64,000 nucleotides of DNA from Rhinopithecus roxellana (taxonomy: Eukaryota > Chordata > Mammalia > Primates > Cercopithecidae): assembly GCF_007565055.1 (NCBI RefSeq), contig NC_044560.1, positions 88,789,295-88,853,294 on the forward strand, written 5' to 3'. The notes under the pieces were generated by a model that had not been told where the DNA came from, ran no database searches, and saw only the letters and a program-made list of their open reading frames with translations. A program made the position numbers and the translations under genes. Positions within the stretch are counted from its first letter, which is position 1. Every line of letters starts with the position of its first letter. Below are positions 53,518 through 64,000 of the stretch, in pieces.

Positions 53518-55550
53518 CGGCAGGAAGGAGGGGCCGAACCCGAACCCGGGAGCTGCTCGGGAAAGGAGAGCAAAGTGAGGGACGGGGTCCCGCCCTACCA
53601 GCGCGCTGCCGAGGCTGGGAAACCATGTGGACGCTGGGATGGGGGCGGTGGTGGTTTTGCATGAACGATCTGTTCCTCAGGTTCTTGCTCCTGCTGTCAA
53701 GACATAAGCAGCACACCTCACAACCACCCCTGTCCTCAGTCTGCTCAGAGTCGGGAGTTCCCCTCTTTGATCACCCCACTCCGCCCATCCCAGGGGACTA
53801 CTGAACAGCACAGCCGCCAGGAATCGGAGATTCCTGCAAGAGAGGCGGAGCAATCCTGGAAGAGTTCAGCCGGCGCTGAAGAAGCCGCAAGAAAACGTGG
53901 AACACGACCTCTGTCTAGTGAAGGTCATTTATGTGCAAGCTGAGGGTTTAACACTTTGGTGGTGGGAAGGGCTGGGGCCCTCCAGGACGAGGGAGGCGGC
54001 TACTGAGCGCCACCATCTGGGCTGAACTTGAGGGGAGAAAGCTCCACCCACCTCGTGGCTTTTCAGAGCTCTTTTCTTGGGGGACCCACCCCCTCTCTAT
54101 TTGGAAGCGAACATAGCCTAAGAAGCCTCGAGAGTGAATGTGAATCCTGTGACTACTTGGCCCCTGCGGTCTGAGTGTCTGTGCTTTTGCATATATGTAT
54201 CCCTCACCTCTCCACCCAGCCCTCACTGGGCGCCATGCTCTGTGCTGCAGATGCCCTGGTGAACCACGCTGTCTCTGCCACAGTCCATACCTCTTTGAAC
54301 ACCGAGTGTAAGGAGGATTCCTGGCATCGTAGATCACTGGCCATTTACAACCTGCTTTCATGTGCCATTTCTGCGTGTGTTCGTGTGTATGTGTGTAAAT
54401 GCACACGTGCTCACTCAGACATACTTGCTGGACAGTAGCAATAGGAGGAGTAGGTGGAAGGAATTGGTCTTCTTTACCTGCAGAAAGAAAGGTCATCAGG
54501 AGAGGCTGTGGCTTGGACACTACGGGAGACAAGCCCGCTGAGGAAGCAGAAGGAGGTGTGGCATCCCTCCAGTCCTTGGATGCAGGCGGAACCTCTAAAA
54601 CCAGACCTACCTGAGGAAGGGTTCTCACACTGCCACCTCCTTTCCATCTTCATTCTCCTCACGCTCGATTTCTCCCCTCCCCCTCCCTCCAGCTCTGGGA
54701 GATGGTATTTTTAGAAGCTGCTTAGAGACCCGGGACTCCTTTCATTTCAAAATGAGTCCTCACTCCACCATCGCTCACTCCTCTTTAGAACGGGGTTCCA
54801 TCCCCTTAGCAGGCTCTAAGGCACCAGTCATGGTTTCTTACTGAAGCTCCAGGGACTTCAACCCAGAGGTTCTGACCCTAGGTGCTAAAACAAAATACAG
54901 ACTTCCTCTGAACCTGACAAGGACCTTTCAGAAACCAAACAGATGGGGGAAATTATCCGGGAAAATCTACATAGGATGCTCTGGCAAACATCTGACTGTT
55001 GGAGTCTGGTTTCTACCCTCTTCCACCATACACAGCTTCAGGCATCTGGGGTAAATTTCCAGACGGAGACCCTAGGAATAGGGGGAAAGAAGAGGACGAA
55101 AAGTCTTGAAATAATCCTTCCCTTTCTTCCTCTGAGCAATTCATTTATAATAAAACCAGAATGGAGAAGCCTCAGTGAATGCAGATATGTGCAAATCAGC
55201 TGGATCTTAATAAGAGTTGCTCTAAGGCGAACCCCACTCTATCAGGAAGCTGCAGAGCAGACAGCTCAGTAAAATTCCGGAGGTCCTTAGAAGGAAAACA
55301 ACCCATTGTTTATCGGGACCTTTAAGTGCTGGGGGCCAGTTAACTAATGGCTGGAGTTAGGTTCCTCCCAGGAATAGCAGTGGAGACTGGTGAAATTTGG
55401 GGGTGGGGGCAGAGAGAGGGTATCTGTCCCTGGCGTTGAACCCTCAGCCCTCCGGCCAGCTTTGGGCTTTCTGTCCATGGTGCTGAATCCAACAGAGTCT
55501 GGACACTCAGCTGGACCTGGGACTTCTCTGCTGCCATGTTCTGATACTTG
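53201..55550. other. Upstream intergenic sequence, mostly unique
   Basis: GC-rich to about 53,650, then mixed. No gene, tRNA or named repeat was recognised apart from the (CA)n at 53,468-53,517. 55,390-55,440 is G-rich. Confidence 0.45.
53468..53517. repeat. (CA)n microsatellite upstream of EPHA10
   Basis: About 24 units with one CG interruption near the end, 0.6 kb upstream of the start codon. Confidence 0.97.
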
Positions 55551-55649
55551 GCAGGATCATAAAGGGTAAGTAGTTTTGCTTCATAATCTTAAAGATTTTC
55601 TCTGCTTAATTTTCAAAATTAGTAAATTAAATGCTTTATATTTCCTTTA
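55551..55649 (+). repeat. Left arm of a 99-bp inverted repeat
   Basis: Matches the reverse complement of 56,842-56,940 at 92 of 99 positions with no gap, by hand alignment. Shared core TCTGCTTAATTTTCAAAATT. Confidence 0.93.
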
Positions 55650-55761
55650 GCTAAGAATATACAGTGGTGGCTCCTACTCTTCCAGCCTATAACCAAAATC
55701 CGACAATTCATGTCTTCAGGAGATAAACAGCCTTCACTCCCTTGCAGAAGAGTGGAGGGGC

Positions 55762-56044
55762 GGCCGGGCGCGGTGGCTCAAGCCTGTAATCCCAGCACTT
55801 TGGGAGGCCGAGACGGGCGGATCACAAGGTCAGGAGATCGAGACCATCCTGGCTAACCCGGTGAAACCCCGTCTCTACTAAAAAATATTTAAAAAACTAG
55901 CCGGGCAAGGTGGCGGGCGCTTGTAGTCCCAGCTACTCGGGAGGCTGAGGCAGGAGAATGGCGTAAACCCGGGAGGCGGAGCTTGCAGTGAGCTGAGATC
56001 TGGCCACTGCACTCCAGCCTGGGTGACAGAGCGAGACTCCGTCT

Positions 56045-56080
<36 letters not shown>
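55762..56080 (+). mobile_element. AluY of Old World monkey type
   Basis: GGCCGGGCGCGGTGGCTCAA, GAGATCTGGCCACTGCACTC, A-tail of about 38. Perfect 14-bp target-site duplication AAGAGTGGAGGGGC (55,748-55,761 and 56,081-56,094). Confidence 0.97.
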
Positions 56081-56085
<5 letters not shown>

Positions 56086-56528
56086 TGGAGGGGCATGGAC
56101 CCACCCAGAAACATCTTGTTTTCTCTTTTGCTCCTCTCCGACTTCTACTGAAGTAGGCTGGAAGGGATACTTCTCTCTACTTCTACCTCACTATCTTCTA
56201 GGATCTTGGGGGAGGACACTTGATGTGGCTGAGCAACTTAATTAAGCACCCAAAATAATAAAAAGTGACCTTCCAGGGAGCAGATTTAATGTTACCACAA
56301 CCTCCATCTCCAAGTTACTGAAAGTTACAAATCTAGATGCTGAAGATTTGACCTCTTCCTTTTGCACAGATACAGAAAGTATGCTGAGCCTGACTGGACA
56401 GAGAAGGTTATCTCCTCTATAAAGAAGTTTAAGATTGTGTCAGAGGAATCAGGGTCAAGTCCAACTCTCAGGAAGAAGGATGGGAAGAGGCAAAGAGCAG
56501 TGGGAGCTTTCTTGTTCAAATGGTCATC

Positions 56529-56821
56529 TTTTTTTTTTTTTTTTTTTGAGACAGTGTCTCACTCTGTTGCCCAGGCTGGAGTGCAATGGCCCGATCTCAG
56601 TTCACTGCAACCTCCACCTCCCAGGTTCAAGCGATTCTCCTGCCTCAGCCTCCCAAGTAGCTGGGACTACAGGTGCACACCACCACACCTGGCTAATTTT
56701 GTATTTTTAGTAGAGACAGGATTTTGCCATGTTGCCCAGGCTTGTCTCCTGACCTCAAGTGATTCACCTGCCTCAGCCTCCCAAAGTGCTGGGATTATAA
56801 GCGTGAGCCACCATGCCTGTC
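56529..56821 (-). mobile_element. AluS inside the inverted-repeat spacer
   Basis: Poly(T), CTCTGTTGCCCAGGCTGGAG, end GAGCCACCATGCCTGTCC. A short internal deletion is present near TTGTCTCCTGACC. Confidence 0.94.
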
Positions 56822-56841
56822 CTCAATGGTATTTTCTTGGA

Positions 56842-56940
56842 TAAAGGAAGCATAAAGCATTTAATTTACTAATTTTGAAAATTAAGCAGAGAAAAACTTT
56901 AAGATTATGAAACACAACTACTTACCCTTTATGAGCCTCC
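56842..56940 (-). repeat. Right arm of the 99-bp inverted repeat
   Basis: See the left arm at 55,551-55,649. The arm begins 20 nt after the Alu and runs into a reverse MIR. Confidence 0.93.
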
Positions 56941-57060
56941 ACTTATTTCTTTGTAAAATAGGAACAAAAACACCTTTCAGAGTTATTGTGAGGTCAGAAT
57001 ATAATTTTTACATATGGCCCAGCTCTGTGCTTGGCACGTAGCTCTGGTATATATTATTAT
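56930..57060 (-). mobile_element. MIR
   Basis: ATTTCTTTGTAAAATAGGAA and GAGTTATTGTGAGGTCAGAA, then GTGCTTGGCACGTAGC. Confidence 0.65.
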
Positions 57061-57117
57061 TCAACTCCATGGTTAATTAAGGTTAAAAAAAAAAAACAGA
57101 AGGAAAAAGGAAAAGAA

Positions 57118-57427
57118 GTCTGGGCATGGTGGCTCACACCTGTAACCCCAGCACTTTGGGAGGCCGAGGCGAGTGGATTATCTGAGGTCAGGAGTTCAAG
57201 ACCGGTCTGGCCAACATGGTGAAACTCCATCTCTACTAAAAATGCAAAATAGCTGGATGTGGTGGTGTGTGCCTGTAGTCCTAGCTACTCGGGAGGCCGA
57301 GGCAGGAGAATTGTTTGAACTTGGGAGGCGGAGGTTGCAGTGAGCCAAGATCATGCCATTGCACTCCAGCCTGGGCAAAAAAGAGAGACACTCCATCTCA
57401 AAAAAAAAAAAAAAAAAAAAAAAAAAA
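57118..57427 (+). mobile_element. Alu
   Basis: GTCTGGGCATGGTGGCTCAC to a poly(A) of about 27. GGAAAAGAAG flanks. Confidence 0.94.
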
Positions 57428-57478
57428 GGAAAAGAAGGGATAAAGGAAGGTTAAGTGGTGAGGTAGGAAGACAGAAAG

Positions 57479-57482
<4 letters not shown>

Positions 57483-57528
<46 letters not shown>

Positions 57529-57590
57529 ATATATATGTATATATATGTATATATGTGTGTGTATATATATATAATTAGAGAGAGAGAGAG
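57483..57590. repeat. Compound (TA)n/(TG)n/(GA)n microsatellite
   Basis: About 18 TA units, then alternating TG and TATA blocks to 57,573, then GA units. Highly unstable sequence type. Confidence 0.95.
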
Positions 57591-58180
57591 AGTCGTAGAA
57601 GAAAAGACAGAATGAGAGAGAAAGAAAGAGACAGCTGGTTGAGATGAATGTGGCTAGAAAGCACAGGAGTCTGAAAGAAATGTGCTTGAAGAGACAGGGC
57701 AGGTTGGCTGGCCAGCTGCCAAGTGGCATCAGAGGTGACATTTACTTTGAATTCATCATGGTCCAGGCTTATGAACTTGACTTTAACAGCATTAAGAGAG
57801 AATCTATCTATTAGGGGATGGAAAGTAGATCCTACTAACCCAGCTCCTATCCTGCTATCTGAGCCAGAGAAACAATATATTAATTTATCATGAGAAATGG
57901 AACTGCCAAGGGGGCCAGAATGCTCACAATGGCATGTCCAGCACATTCTTTCCCTGTAGGAAAATATGCCCTGGAAGCCAATTTATGATGTGAAGACAGC
58001 TTTGAGAGTGGGAGGTGAGAGAGGTGAATGGTTTAAATATTTGATGGCATCAGGCTCTGATAGCCTTGTTCCTCCAAATCCCCAGAAGGGATAAACCTGC
58101 TATTGGCACCTGAGTAACTGTGTAGGGGCCAGGACTGGGACTGGAATATACAAACATGTGCTTCTCTGATTCTCTCTCTT
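57591..58180. other. Unique intergenic stretch
   Basis: No repeat or gene recognised. Confidence 0.35.
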
Positions 58181-58210
58181 TCTCTCTTTCTCCCTAATGC
58201 ATATATACAT

Positions 58211-58251
<41 letters not shown>

Positions 58252-58270
58252 CACACACACACACATACAC
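58211..58270. repeat. (CA)n microsatellite
   Basis: About 16 CA units, TATATA, then a further CA block. Confidence 0.95.
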
Positions 58271-58295
58271 AGACATACATACATTTATGTATGTA

Positions 58296-58573
58296 TTAGA
58301 GACAAGCACTCTGTTGCCCAGGCTGGAGTGCAGTGGTGCGATCATAGCTCACTGCAGCCTCAACGTCCTGGGCTCAAGCAATCCTCCAACCTCCTGGGTA
58401 GCTAGGACTACAGGCACGCACCACCATGCTCATAATTCTTTTTATTTTTTCTTTTGTAGAGACAGGGTATCACTATGATCCCCAGGCTGGTCTCAAAGTC
58501 CAGCCTAAAGTGATCCTCCTGCCCTGACCTCCTAAAGCATTGGGATTACAGGTGTGAACCACCATATCCAGCC
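58296..58573 (-). mobile_element. AluJ-like
   Basis: CTCTGTTGCCCAGGCTGGAG with a diverged body, end GAACCACCATATCCAGCC. Confidence 0.9.
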
Positions 58574-59230
58574 TTCTGACTCTATATTTTTATTCTAGCT
58601 CTAATTCTGGAAGCAGCCCATTTTTAGATTGCAGCTCTTTTAAATTTAAATCACCAAAGTAATATAAAGTGATGAAAATTGTATAGGTAAACATATCCAT
58701 CCTTTCCATTCCAGATAGTCCCTCTCTCAAATTTAAATCCTGTTAAAGACTGATATGTACAATTCCTGATATTTTCTACACACACACACAACTTTACAGA
58801 AAATTAATACATCTATTAGTATGGTAAACGCTGTTGATTATTTGCCCAATAGCTTTCCCCTTTCATATTTTATATTGCTGCCAGAGTCTCAGTTTTATGT
58901 GGATGTTCTTCTACTGTAGCTGTTTGCTAGCGAAAGATGATCCTCTCCCCAAGTTCAGGGATAAGTAAAGATTGCTATTTGCTAATCACTCCCATCCCAT
59001 TCCATGTAGCATGTGATTACAACCCTGGCCTTCTGAATCAGAAATATAGGAAAAGTTTCACTCCTAACAAACAGAGATGGATGACAGGCAACATTCCGCT
59101 TCTTCTCTGGATGTCATGTCTGCATCTGACACCTGGAGCTGCTGCCTGCCATTACAAAATCATGAAGGGGGATATCTCAGCAATGGCAGTTAAGATTTTT
59201 CAGCTGTGTTTAACAGGAAACCAAATAAAA
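58574..59230. other. Unassigned intergenic stretch
   Basis: A/T-rich. No exon or firm repeat call. Confidence 0.3.
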
Positions 59231-59736
59231 CTGGCTTAAACAAAAATGAGATTTTATTGGTTGATATAACAGGATGGGAGTAGATCTGTGTAGAACAGTA
59301 AGATTTTGCATTGGAATTGTGGTAGAGTGCAAAATCACCAAACCTGGATACTCTAAAAAGGAATGTAATTGAAATCCTAGAACTGAAAAATATAATAGTT
59401 GAATTTAGCATAGTAGATGGAACTGATAGCAGGTTAGACACAGCTAACTCTAGGATTAATGATGTGGAATATAGTTTCAGCATAAAATATCCAGTATGGG
59501 AAGAGAGAAAAGAATTGAAAATACAGATAAGAGAGAAAGAGACATATGGGCCATGGCAAAAAGGCCTAAATACATGGAATTAGAGTCCTAGAAAGAGAAG
59601 AAAGAGAAAAACAGGAAAGAAGTACTATTTGAAAAGAGAGTATTTGAAAATTTTCCAAAATTGATGAAAGATATCAAGACACATACTCAAGAAGCATTAT
59701 CAATCCCAAGCAGGATAAATGCAAAGAAAATTACCT

Positions 59737-60040
59737 CTTTTTTTTTTTTTTTTTTTTTTTTGACAGAGTCTCGCTCTGTCATCCAGGCTAGAGTGTAGTG
59801 GTGTGATCTCGGCTCACTGCAACCTCTGCCTCCTGAGTTCAAGCAATCCTCCTGCCTCAGCCTCCTGAGTGGCTGGGATTACAGGCACGTGTCACCACAC
59901 CCAGCTAATTTTTGTATTTTTATTAGAGACAGGGTTTTGCCATGCTGGCCAGGTTGCTCTCAAACTCCTGACCTCAAGTGATCTGCCCACCTCGGCCTCC
60001 CAAAGTGCTGAGATTATAAGCATGAACCACCGCGCTCGAC
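59737..60040 (-). mobile_element. AluS in L1
   Basis: Poly(T), TCTCGCTCTGTCATCCAGGC, end ACCACCGCGCTCGAC. Confidence 0.94.
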
Positions 60041-60162
60041 TGAAAACTATATTTAAGCACTTCATAATAGAACTGCTGAAAACCAAAGAAAAAATATTAA
60101 AAGCAATTAGAGAGAGAGACACACACATTACCTTCAAAGGAACAACATTAAGACTGACAATG

Positions 60163-60457
60163 GGCCGGGCGTGGTGGCTCACACCTGTAATCCCAGCCCT
60201 TTGGGAGGGGGAGGCGGGTGGATCACGAGGTCAGGACATCGAGACCGTGGTGAAACCCTGTCTCTACTAAAAATACAAAAACTTAGCCGAGTGTGGTGGC
60301 ACATGCCTATAGTCCCAGTTACTCGGGAGGCTGAGGTAGGAGAATGGCGTGAACCCGGGAGGCGGAGTTTGCAGTGAGCTGAGATTGTGCCACTGCACTC
60401 CAGCCTGGGCGACAGAGCGAGACTCTGTCTCAAAAAAAAAAAAAAAAAAAAAAAAAA
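60163..60457 (+). mobile_element. AluY in L1
   Basis: GGCCGGGCGTGGTGGCTCAC. Flanked by AAGACTGACAATGG-type repeats (about 60,149 and 60,458). Confidence 0.95.
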
Positions 60458-60471
60458 AAGACTGACAATGG

Positions 60472-60790
60472 CAGGGTGCGGTGGCTCACGCCTGTAATAC
60501 CAGCACTTTGGGAGGCCGAGGTGGGTGGATCACCTAAGGTCAGGTGTTCAAGACCAGCCTGGCCAACATGGCGAAACCCCGTCTCTACTAAATATACAAA
60601 AATTAGCCAGGCGTGGTGGCACATGCCTGTAGTCCCACTTATTCGGGAGGATGAGGCAGGAGGATCATTTGAACCCGGGAAGCAGAGGTTGCAGTGAGCC
60701 ACGAGTGCACCACTGCACTCCAGCCTGGGCGATAGAGTAAGACTCTGTCTTAAAAACAAACAAACAAATGAAACAACAATAACAACAACA
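60472..60790 (+). mobile_element. AluS directly after the previous Alu
   Basis: GCAGGGTGCGGTGGCTCACG to an (AAAC)n/(AAC)n tail. Confidence 0.94.
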
Positions 60791-60800
60791 ACACCCCCCT

Positions 60801-60801
<1 letters not shown>

Positions 60802-60830
<29 letters not shown>
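60802..60830. repeat. (CA)n microsatellite in the Alu tail
   Basis: About 14 units between two Alus. Confidence 0.95.
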
Positions 60831-60834
<4 letters not shown>

Positions 60835-60838
60835 CTTC

Positions 60839-61125
60839 GGCCAGGCATGGTTGTTCATGCCTGTAATCCCAGCACTTTGGAAGGCCAAGGCAGAAGGATC
60901 AGTTGAGGCCAGGAGCTCAAGAGCAGCCTAGGCAAGACCCCATCTCTACAAAAAAATACAAAGATTAGCCAGGTATGATGGTGTGTACCTGTAGTCCTAG
61001 CTACTCAGGAAGTTGTAGTGGGGGATCACTTGACCCAGCAGGTTGAGGCTATGGTGAACTAGGATCGCACCACTGTACTCCAGCCTGGGCAACAGAGCAA
61101 GACTGTCTCAATTTTTTGAAAAAAG
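60839..61125 (+). mobile_element. Alu
   Basis: GGCCAGGCATGGTTGTTCAT to CAAGACTGTCTCA. Old, with several deletions. Confidence 0.93.
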
Positions 61126-61131
61126 GGCTGA

Positions 61132-61430
61132 GGCCAGGCACAGTGGCTCATGCCTGTCATCTCAACACTTTGGGAGTCTGAGATAGGAGGATCACTTGAG
61201 CCCAGCAGTTTGAGACCAGCCTGGGCAACGTGGTGAAATCCCATCTCCACTAAAAATAGAAAAATTAGCCAGGCATAGAGGCATGCCCCTGTCATCCTAG
61301 CTACTCAGAAGGTTGAGGTGGGAGGAGAATCATTTGAGCCTGGGAGGTCAAGGCTGTAGTGAGCTGTGATCATGCCACTGCACTCCAGACTGGGAGACAG
61401 GACAAGATCTGTCTCGAAAATAAGCTAAAA
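61132..61430 (+). mobile_element. Alu
   Basis: GGCCAGGCACAGTGGCTCAT to GATCTGTCTCGAAAATAAGC. Afterwards the L1 resumes with AAAAGACTGACAACTGAC. Confidence 0.93.
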
Positions 61431-62130
61431 TGAAGTGAAAAGACTGACAACTGACTCTTTCATATAAATGATAAAATCCAGAAGATGATGGAATGGCATC
61501 TTTAAAGTGCTGAAAGATAGTATCAATCTAAAATGCTATACTCAGTGAAAATATTCTTCAAAAATGAAGGTAAAATAAGTATGTTTTATGACAGTCAAAA
61601 TTCTTCACAGATCCACACTAAAGGCATATCAAAGGCGATTTTTAAAAAGAAACTCAAAAAGAATTACGAACACCCAGGAAAAATTAAGATCAAAAGGAAA
61701 TAAATATGTGGGTAAAAATAAATGAACAATAACTGTATAAAGTGATAATGTCATGTGAAGTTCTAAATGCACATAGAATTAAAACACATCACAAAAACAG
61801 CACACAGTGTGGGAGCAGATAAATGGAGTTAAAGTATTTTAAGGTACTTGCATTGTCTATGAAGTGGTAAAAGAATTATTTATATTAAACTTTAGCAAGT
61901 CAAGGATGCATGCTGTAATTACTATGGTAATCATGGAAAAATAGTAACAAAAATATATTACTAACAAGCTAATGTAGAAACATTTGGAATAATAAAAATA
62001 ATCAAAAAAGATTTAGAAGAGAGAAAAAAGGAACATCGAACATGTGGGAGAGATAGAATACGAATACTAGGATATCTTGAAACTCAGATGTATAAATAAC
62101 TATTTTAAATATAAATGGACTGAATATTCC

Positions 62131-62429
62131 TTTTATTTATTTATTTTTAGATGGAGTCTTGCTCTGTCGCCCAGGTTAGAGTGCAATAGCATGATCTCCA
62201 CTCACTGCAACCTCCATCTCCCAGATTCAAGCAATACTGTTTCCTTAGCCTCCTGACTAGCTGGGATTACAGTCACGCACTGCATCGCCCAGCTAATTTT
62301 TGTAATTTTTAGTAGAGACAGAGTTTCACCATGTTGTCCAGGCTGGTCTTGAACTCCTGACCTCATCATCTGTCCACCTCAGCCTCCCAAATTGCTGGGA
62401 TTACAGGCGTAAGCCACCACACCCAGCCC
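62131..62429 (-). mobile_element. Alu
   Basis: (TTTA)n head, GAGTCTTGCTCTGTCGCCCA, end CACACCCAGCCC. Flanks AATATTCCTTTTA/AATATTCCTATTTTA. Confidence 0.94.
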
Positions 62430-62459
62430 CTAAATATTCCTATTTTAAAACAAAGATTG

Positions 62460-62758
62460 GGCCGGGTGCTGTAGCTCATGCCTGTAATCCCAGCACTCTG
62501 GGAGGCTGACGCAGGAGGGTCACTTGAGCCCAGGAGGTAGAGACCAGCCTGGACAATATGATGAAACCCCATCTCTGCAAAAGAATACAAAAACTAGCTG
62601 AGCATGGTGATGCACACCTGTGGCCCCAGCTACTTGAGAGGCTGAGGTAGGAAGATCATTTGAGCCTGGGAATTTGAGGCTGCAGTGAGCCTTGATTGCG
62701 ACATTGCACTGCAGCCTGGGTGAGAGTGAGACCCTGTCTCAGAAACTAAAACCAAACC
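62460..62758 (+). mobile_element. Alu with an (AATAA)n tail
   Basis: GGCCGGGTGCTGTAGCTCAT. Tail AAATAAAATAAAATAAAATA at about 62,759-62,780. Confidence 0.94.
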
Positions 62759-62841
62759 AAATAAAATAAAATAAAATAAAAACAAAGATAGTCAGATTGA
62801 GTTTCTAATTTATTATTTTTATTTTTTAGTATTAAAAATAT

Positions 62842-63138
62842 TTCTTAGAGACAGGATCTTGTTCTGTTGCCCAGGCTGGAGTGCAGTGGTGCAATCATAG
62901 TTCACTGCAGCCTCAACCTCCTGGGCTCAAGCAGTCCTCCCACCTTAGCCTCCAAAATAGCTAGGACTACAGGCATGTGCCACTGCACCTGGCTAATTCT
63001 TAAAAAAAAAAAATTGTGGAGTCAGTCAGTGTCTTGCTATGTTGTCCAGGCTGCTCTCAAACTGCTGGCCTCAAGCAATCCTTCCGCCTCAGCCTTCCAA
63101 AGCACTGGGATTATAGGGGAGAGCCACCATGGCCAGCC
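62842..63138 (-). mobile_element. Alu
   Basis: GTTCTGTTGCCCAGGCTGGA, end GCCACCATGGCCAGCC. Confidence 0.93.
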
Positions 63139-63164
63139 CAGATTGGATTTTTGTTTTGGCTTTT

Positions 63165-63479
63165 TTGGGTTTTTTTTTTTTTTTTCTTTTGGATAAGGTC
63201 TCATTCTGTTACCCAGGCTGGAGTTCAGTGGCATGATCACAGCTCCCTGCAATCTCTGCCTCCTGGACTTGAGTGATCCTCACACCCCAGTCTCCTAAGT
63301 AGCTGGGACTACAGGCATATGCCATCATGCCCAGCTAATTTTTGTATTTTTCTTTTTTTGGTAGAGATGAGGTTTCACCATGTTGCCCAGACTGGTCTTG
63401 AGCTCCTGAGCTCAAGTGATCCACTTGCCTCAGCCTCCCAAAGTGCTGGGATTATAGGCATGAGCCACCATACCTGGCC
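63165..63479 (-). mobile_element. Alu
   Basis: Poly(T), CATTCTGTTACCCAGGCTGG, end CACCATACCTGGCC. CAGATTGG(A/G)TTTT lies on both sides. Confidence 0.93.
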
Positions 63480-63530
63480 CAGATTGGGTTTTAAACAGCA
63501 ACTTTATACTGCTTTAAAAAACGTACACAT

Positions 63531-63830
63531 AGCCAGGCACAGTGGCTCATGCCTGTAATCCCAGCACTTTGGGAAGCCAAGGTGGGCAGATCACCTGAGA
63601 TCAGGAGTTCAAGACCAGCCTGACCAACATGCAGAAACCCCGTATCTACTAAAAATACAAAATTAGCCAAGCATGGTGGCATACGCCTGTAATCCCAGCT
63701 ACTCGGCAGGTTGAGGCAGCAGAATCGCTTGAGCCCGGGGGAGGAGGTTGTGGTGAGCCAAGACCATGCCATTGCACTCCAGCCTGGGCAACAAGAGTGA
63801 AACTCCATCTCAAGAAAAGAAAGAAAAGAA
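63531..63830 (+). mobile_element. Alu
   Basis: AGCCAGGCACAGTGGCTCAT to an AAGAAAAGAAAG tail. Confidence 0.94.
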
Positions 63831-63955
63831 ATTTCCACATAAGGATACAGATATGTTAAAGCAAAGGTTGTAAACAAACAAACAAACATACAAACAGTAT
63901 ATAGTACAAACAGTAACTAAAAGAAAATCAGTATCACTAAACTATCACTGTAATT

Positions 63956-64000
63956 TTTTTTTTTTTTTTTTTTTTAGATAAAGTCTTGCTCTGTCTCGCA
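63956..64000 (-). mobile_element. Alu cut by the window end
   Basis: Poly(T), then GATAAAGTCTTGCTCTGTCT. Only the first 45 bases are inside. Confidence 0.8.

Larger units (their letters stand above)
59330..62120 (+). mobile_element. Old L1 internal region broken by five Alus
   Basis: Collinear pieces 59,330-59,736, 60,041-60,162 and 61,440-62,120. Phrases AATTTTCCAAAATTGATGAA, CTGCTGAAAACCAAAGAAAA, ACATTACCTTCAAAGGAACA and TCTTTAAAGTGCTGAAAGAT are L1 ORF1-side text. Heavily mutated, no usable frame. Confidence 0.75.

Noticed and set aside
8370..63889. Many 60-150-codon frames ending in [14 protein letters not shown] or PPSSWDYR-like strings
   Set aside because: These strings are the standard translations of Alu elements.
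1..64000. CRISPR arrays, operons, prophage or bacterial mobile elements
   Set aside because: The window is vertebrate nuclear DNA with spliced exons, Alu and L1. The direct repeats seen are SINE copies or microsatellites.
53201..64000. A second protein-coding gene upstream of EPHA10
   Set aside because: No exon with a recognisable domain and flanking splice sites was found. The human neighbour on this side (MANEAL) lies farther away.

Overview
The window is primate genomic DNA with one protein-coding gene, EPHA10 (Eph receptor A10), on the minus strand. Seventeen coding exons lie between 52,861 (start codon) and 5,442 (stop codon). They join in frame with no gap into 3,027 nt, a 1,008-residue protein, which is the length known for human EPHA10. 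The species is probably an Old World monkey (macaque or baboon group). Several young Alu copies carry the states CAGTGGCCGGATCTC and AGGCTTGAGCCAC, which I associate with cercopithecid AluY subfamilies rather than human ones. That assignment is from recall, not from a search.

Layout: 1 to about 3,040 is intergenic sequence downstream of EPHA10; in human the gene CDCA8 lies on this side. About 3,040-5,441 is the 3' UTR, with an AATAAA signal at 3,060-3,065 read on the minus strand. Exons 17 to 8 (SAM domain, pseudokinase domain, juxtamembrane and transmembrane segments) occupy 5.4-14.7 kb. Exons 7 and 6 (second fibronectin III domain) are at 18.8 and 23.3 kb. Intron 5 (23.4-40.7 kb) is a 17-kb transposon sink of nested L1, LTR-like and Alu copies. 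Exons 5 and 4 are at 40.7-42.1 kb, exon 3 (ephrin-binding domain) at 49.2-49.9 kb, exon 2 at 50.6 kb and exon 1 at 52.8 kb inside a CpG-rich promoter. From 53.2 to 64 kb is upstream intergenic DNA. It is first largely unique, then dense in Alu, L1 and microsatellites.

The protein has a signal peptide, an ephrin-binding domain, a Cys-rich/EGF-like segment, two FN3 domains, one transmembrane helix, a kinase-like domain, a SAM domain and a C-terminal Val-Gln-Val. The kinase domain has lost the VAIK lysine (now His677), the HRD aspartate (Gly770), the catalytic-loop asparagine (Arg775) and the DFG aspartate (Gly788). The two conserved juxtamembrane tyrosines are also gone. It should therefore act as a ligand-binding, scaffolding pseudokinase.

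The points most worth a second look are: a weak exon-3 donor followed by an in-frame 12-codon tail and a polyadenylation signal (a built-in soluble receptor); a GC-AG intron 10; a long UG/Z-DNA-prone tract crowding the exon-15 acceptor; a 99-bp inverted repeat with about 93% matching arms at 55.55/56.94 kb; and an Alu that appears to have carried 3' flanking sequence and re-inserted 0.5 kb away. I found no sign of an undescribed multi-gene system. Apart from EPHA10, the window is intronic or intergenic DNA and repeats.
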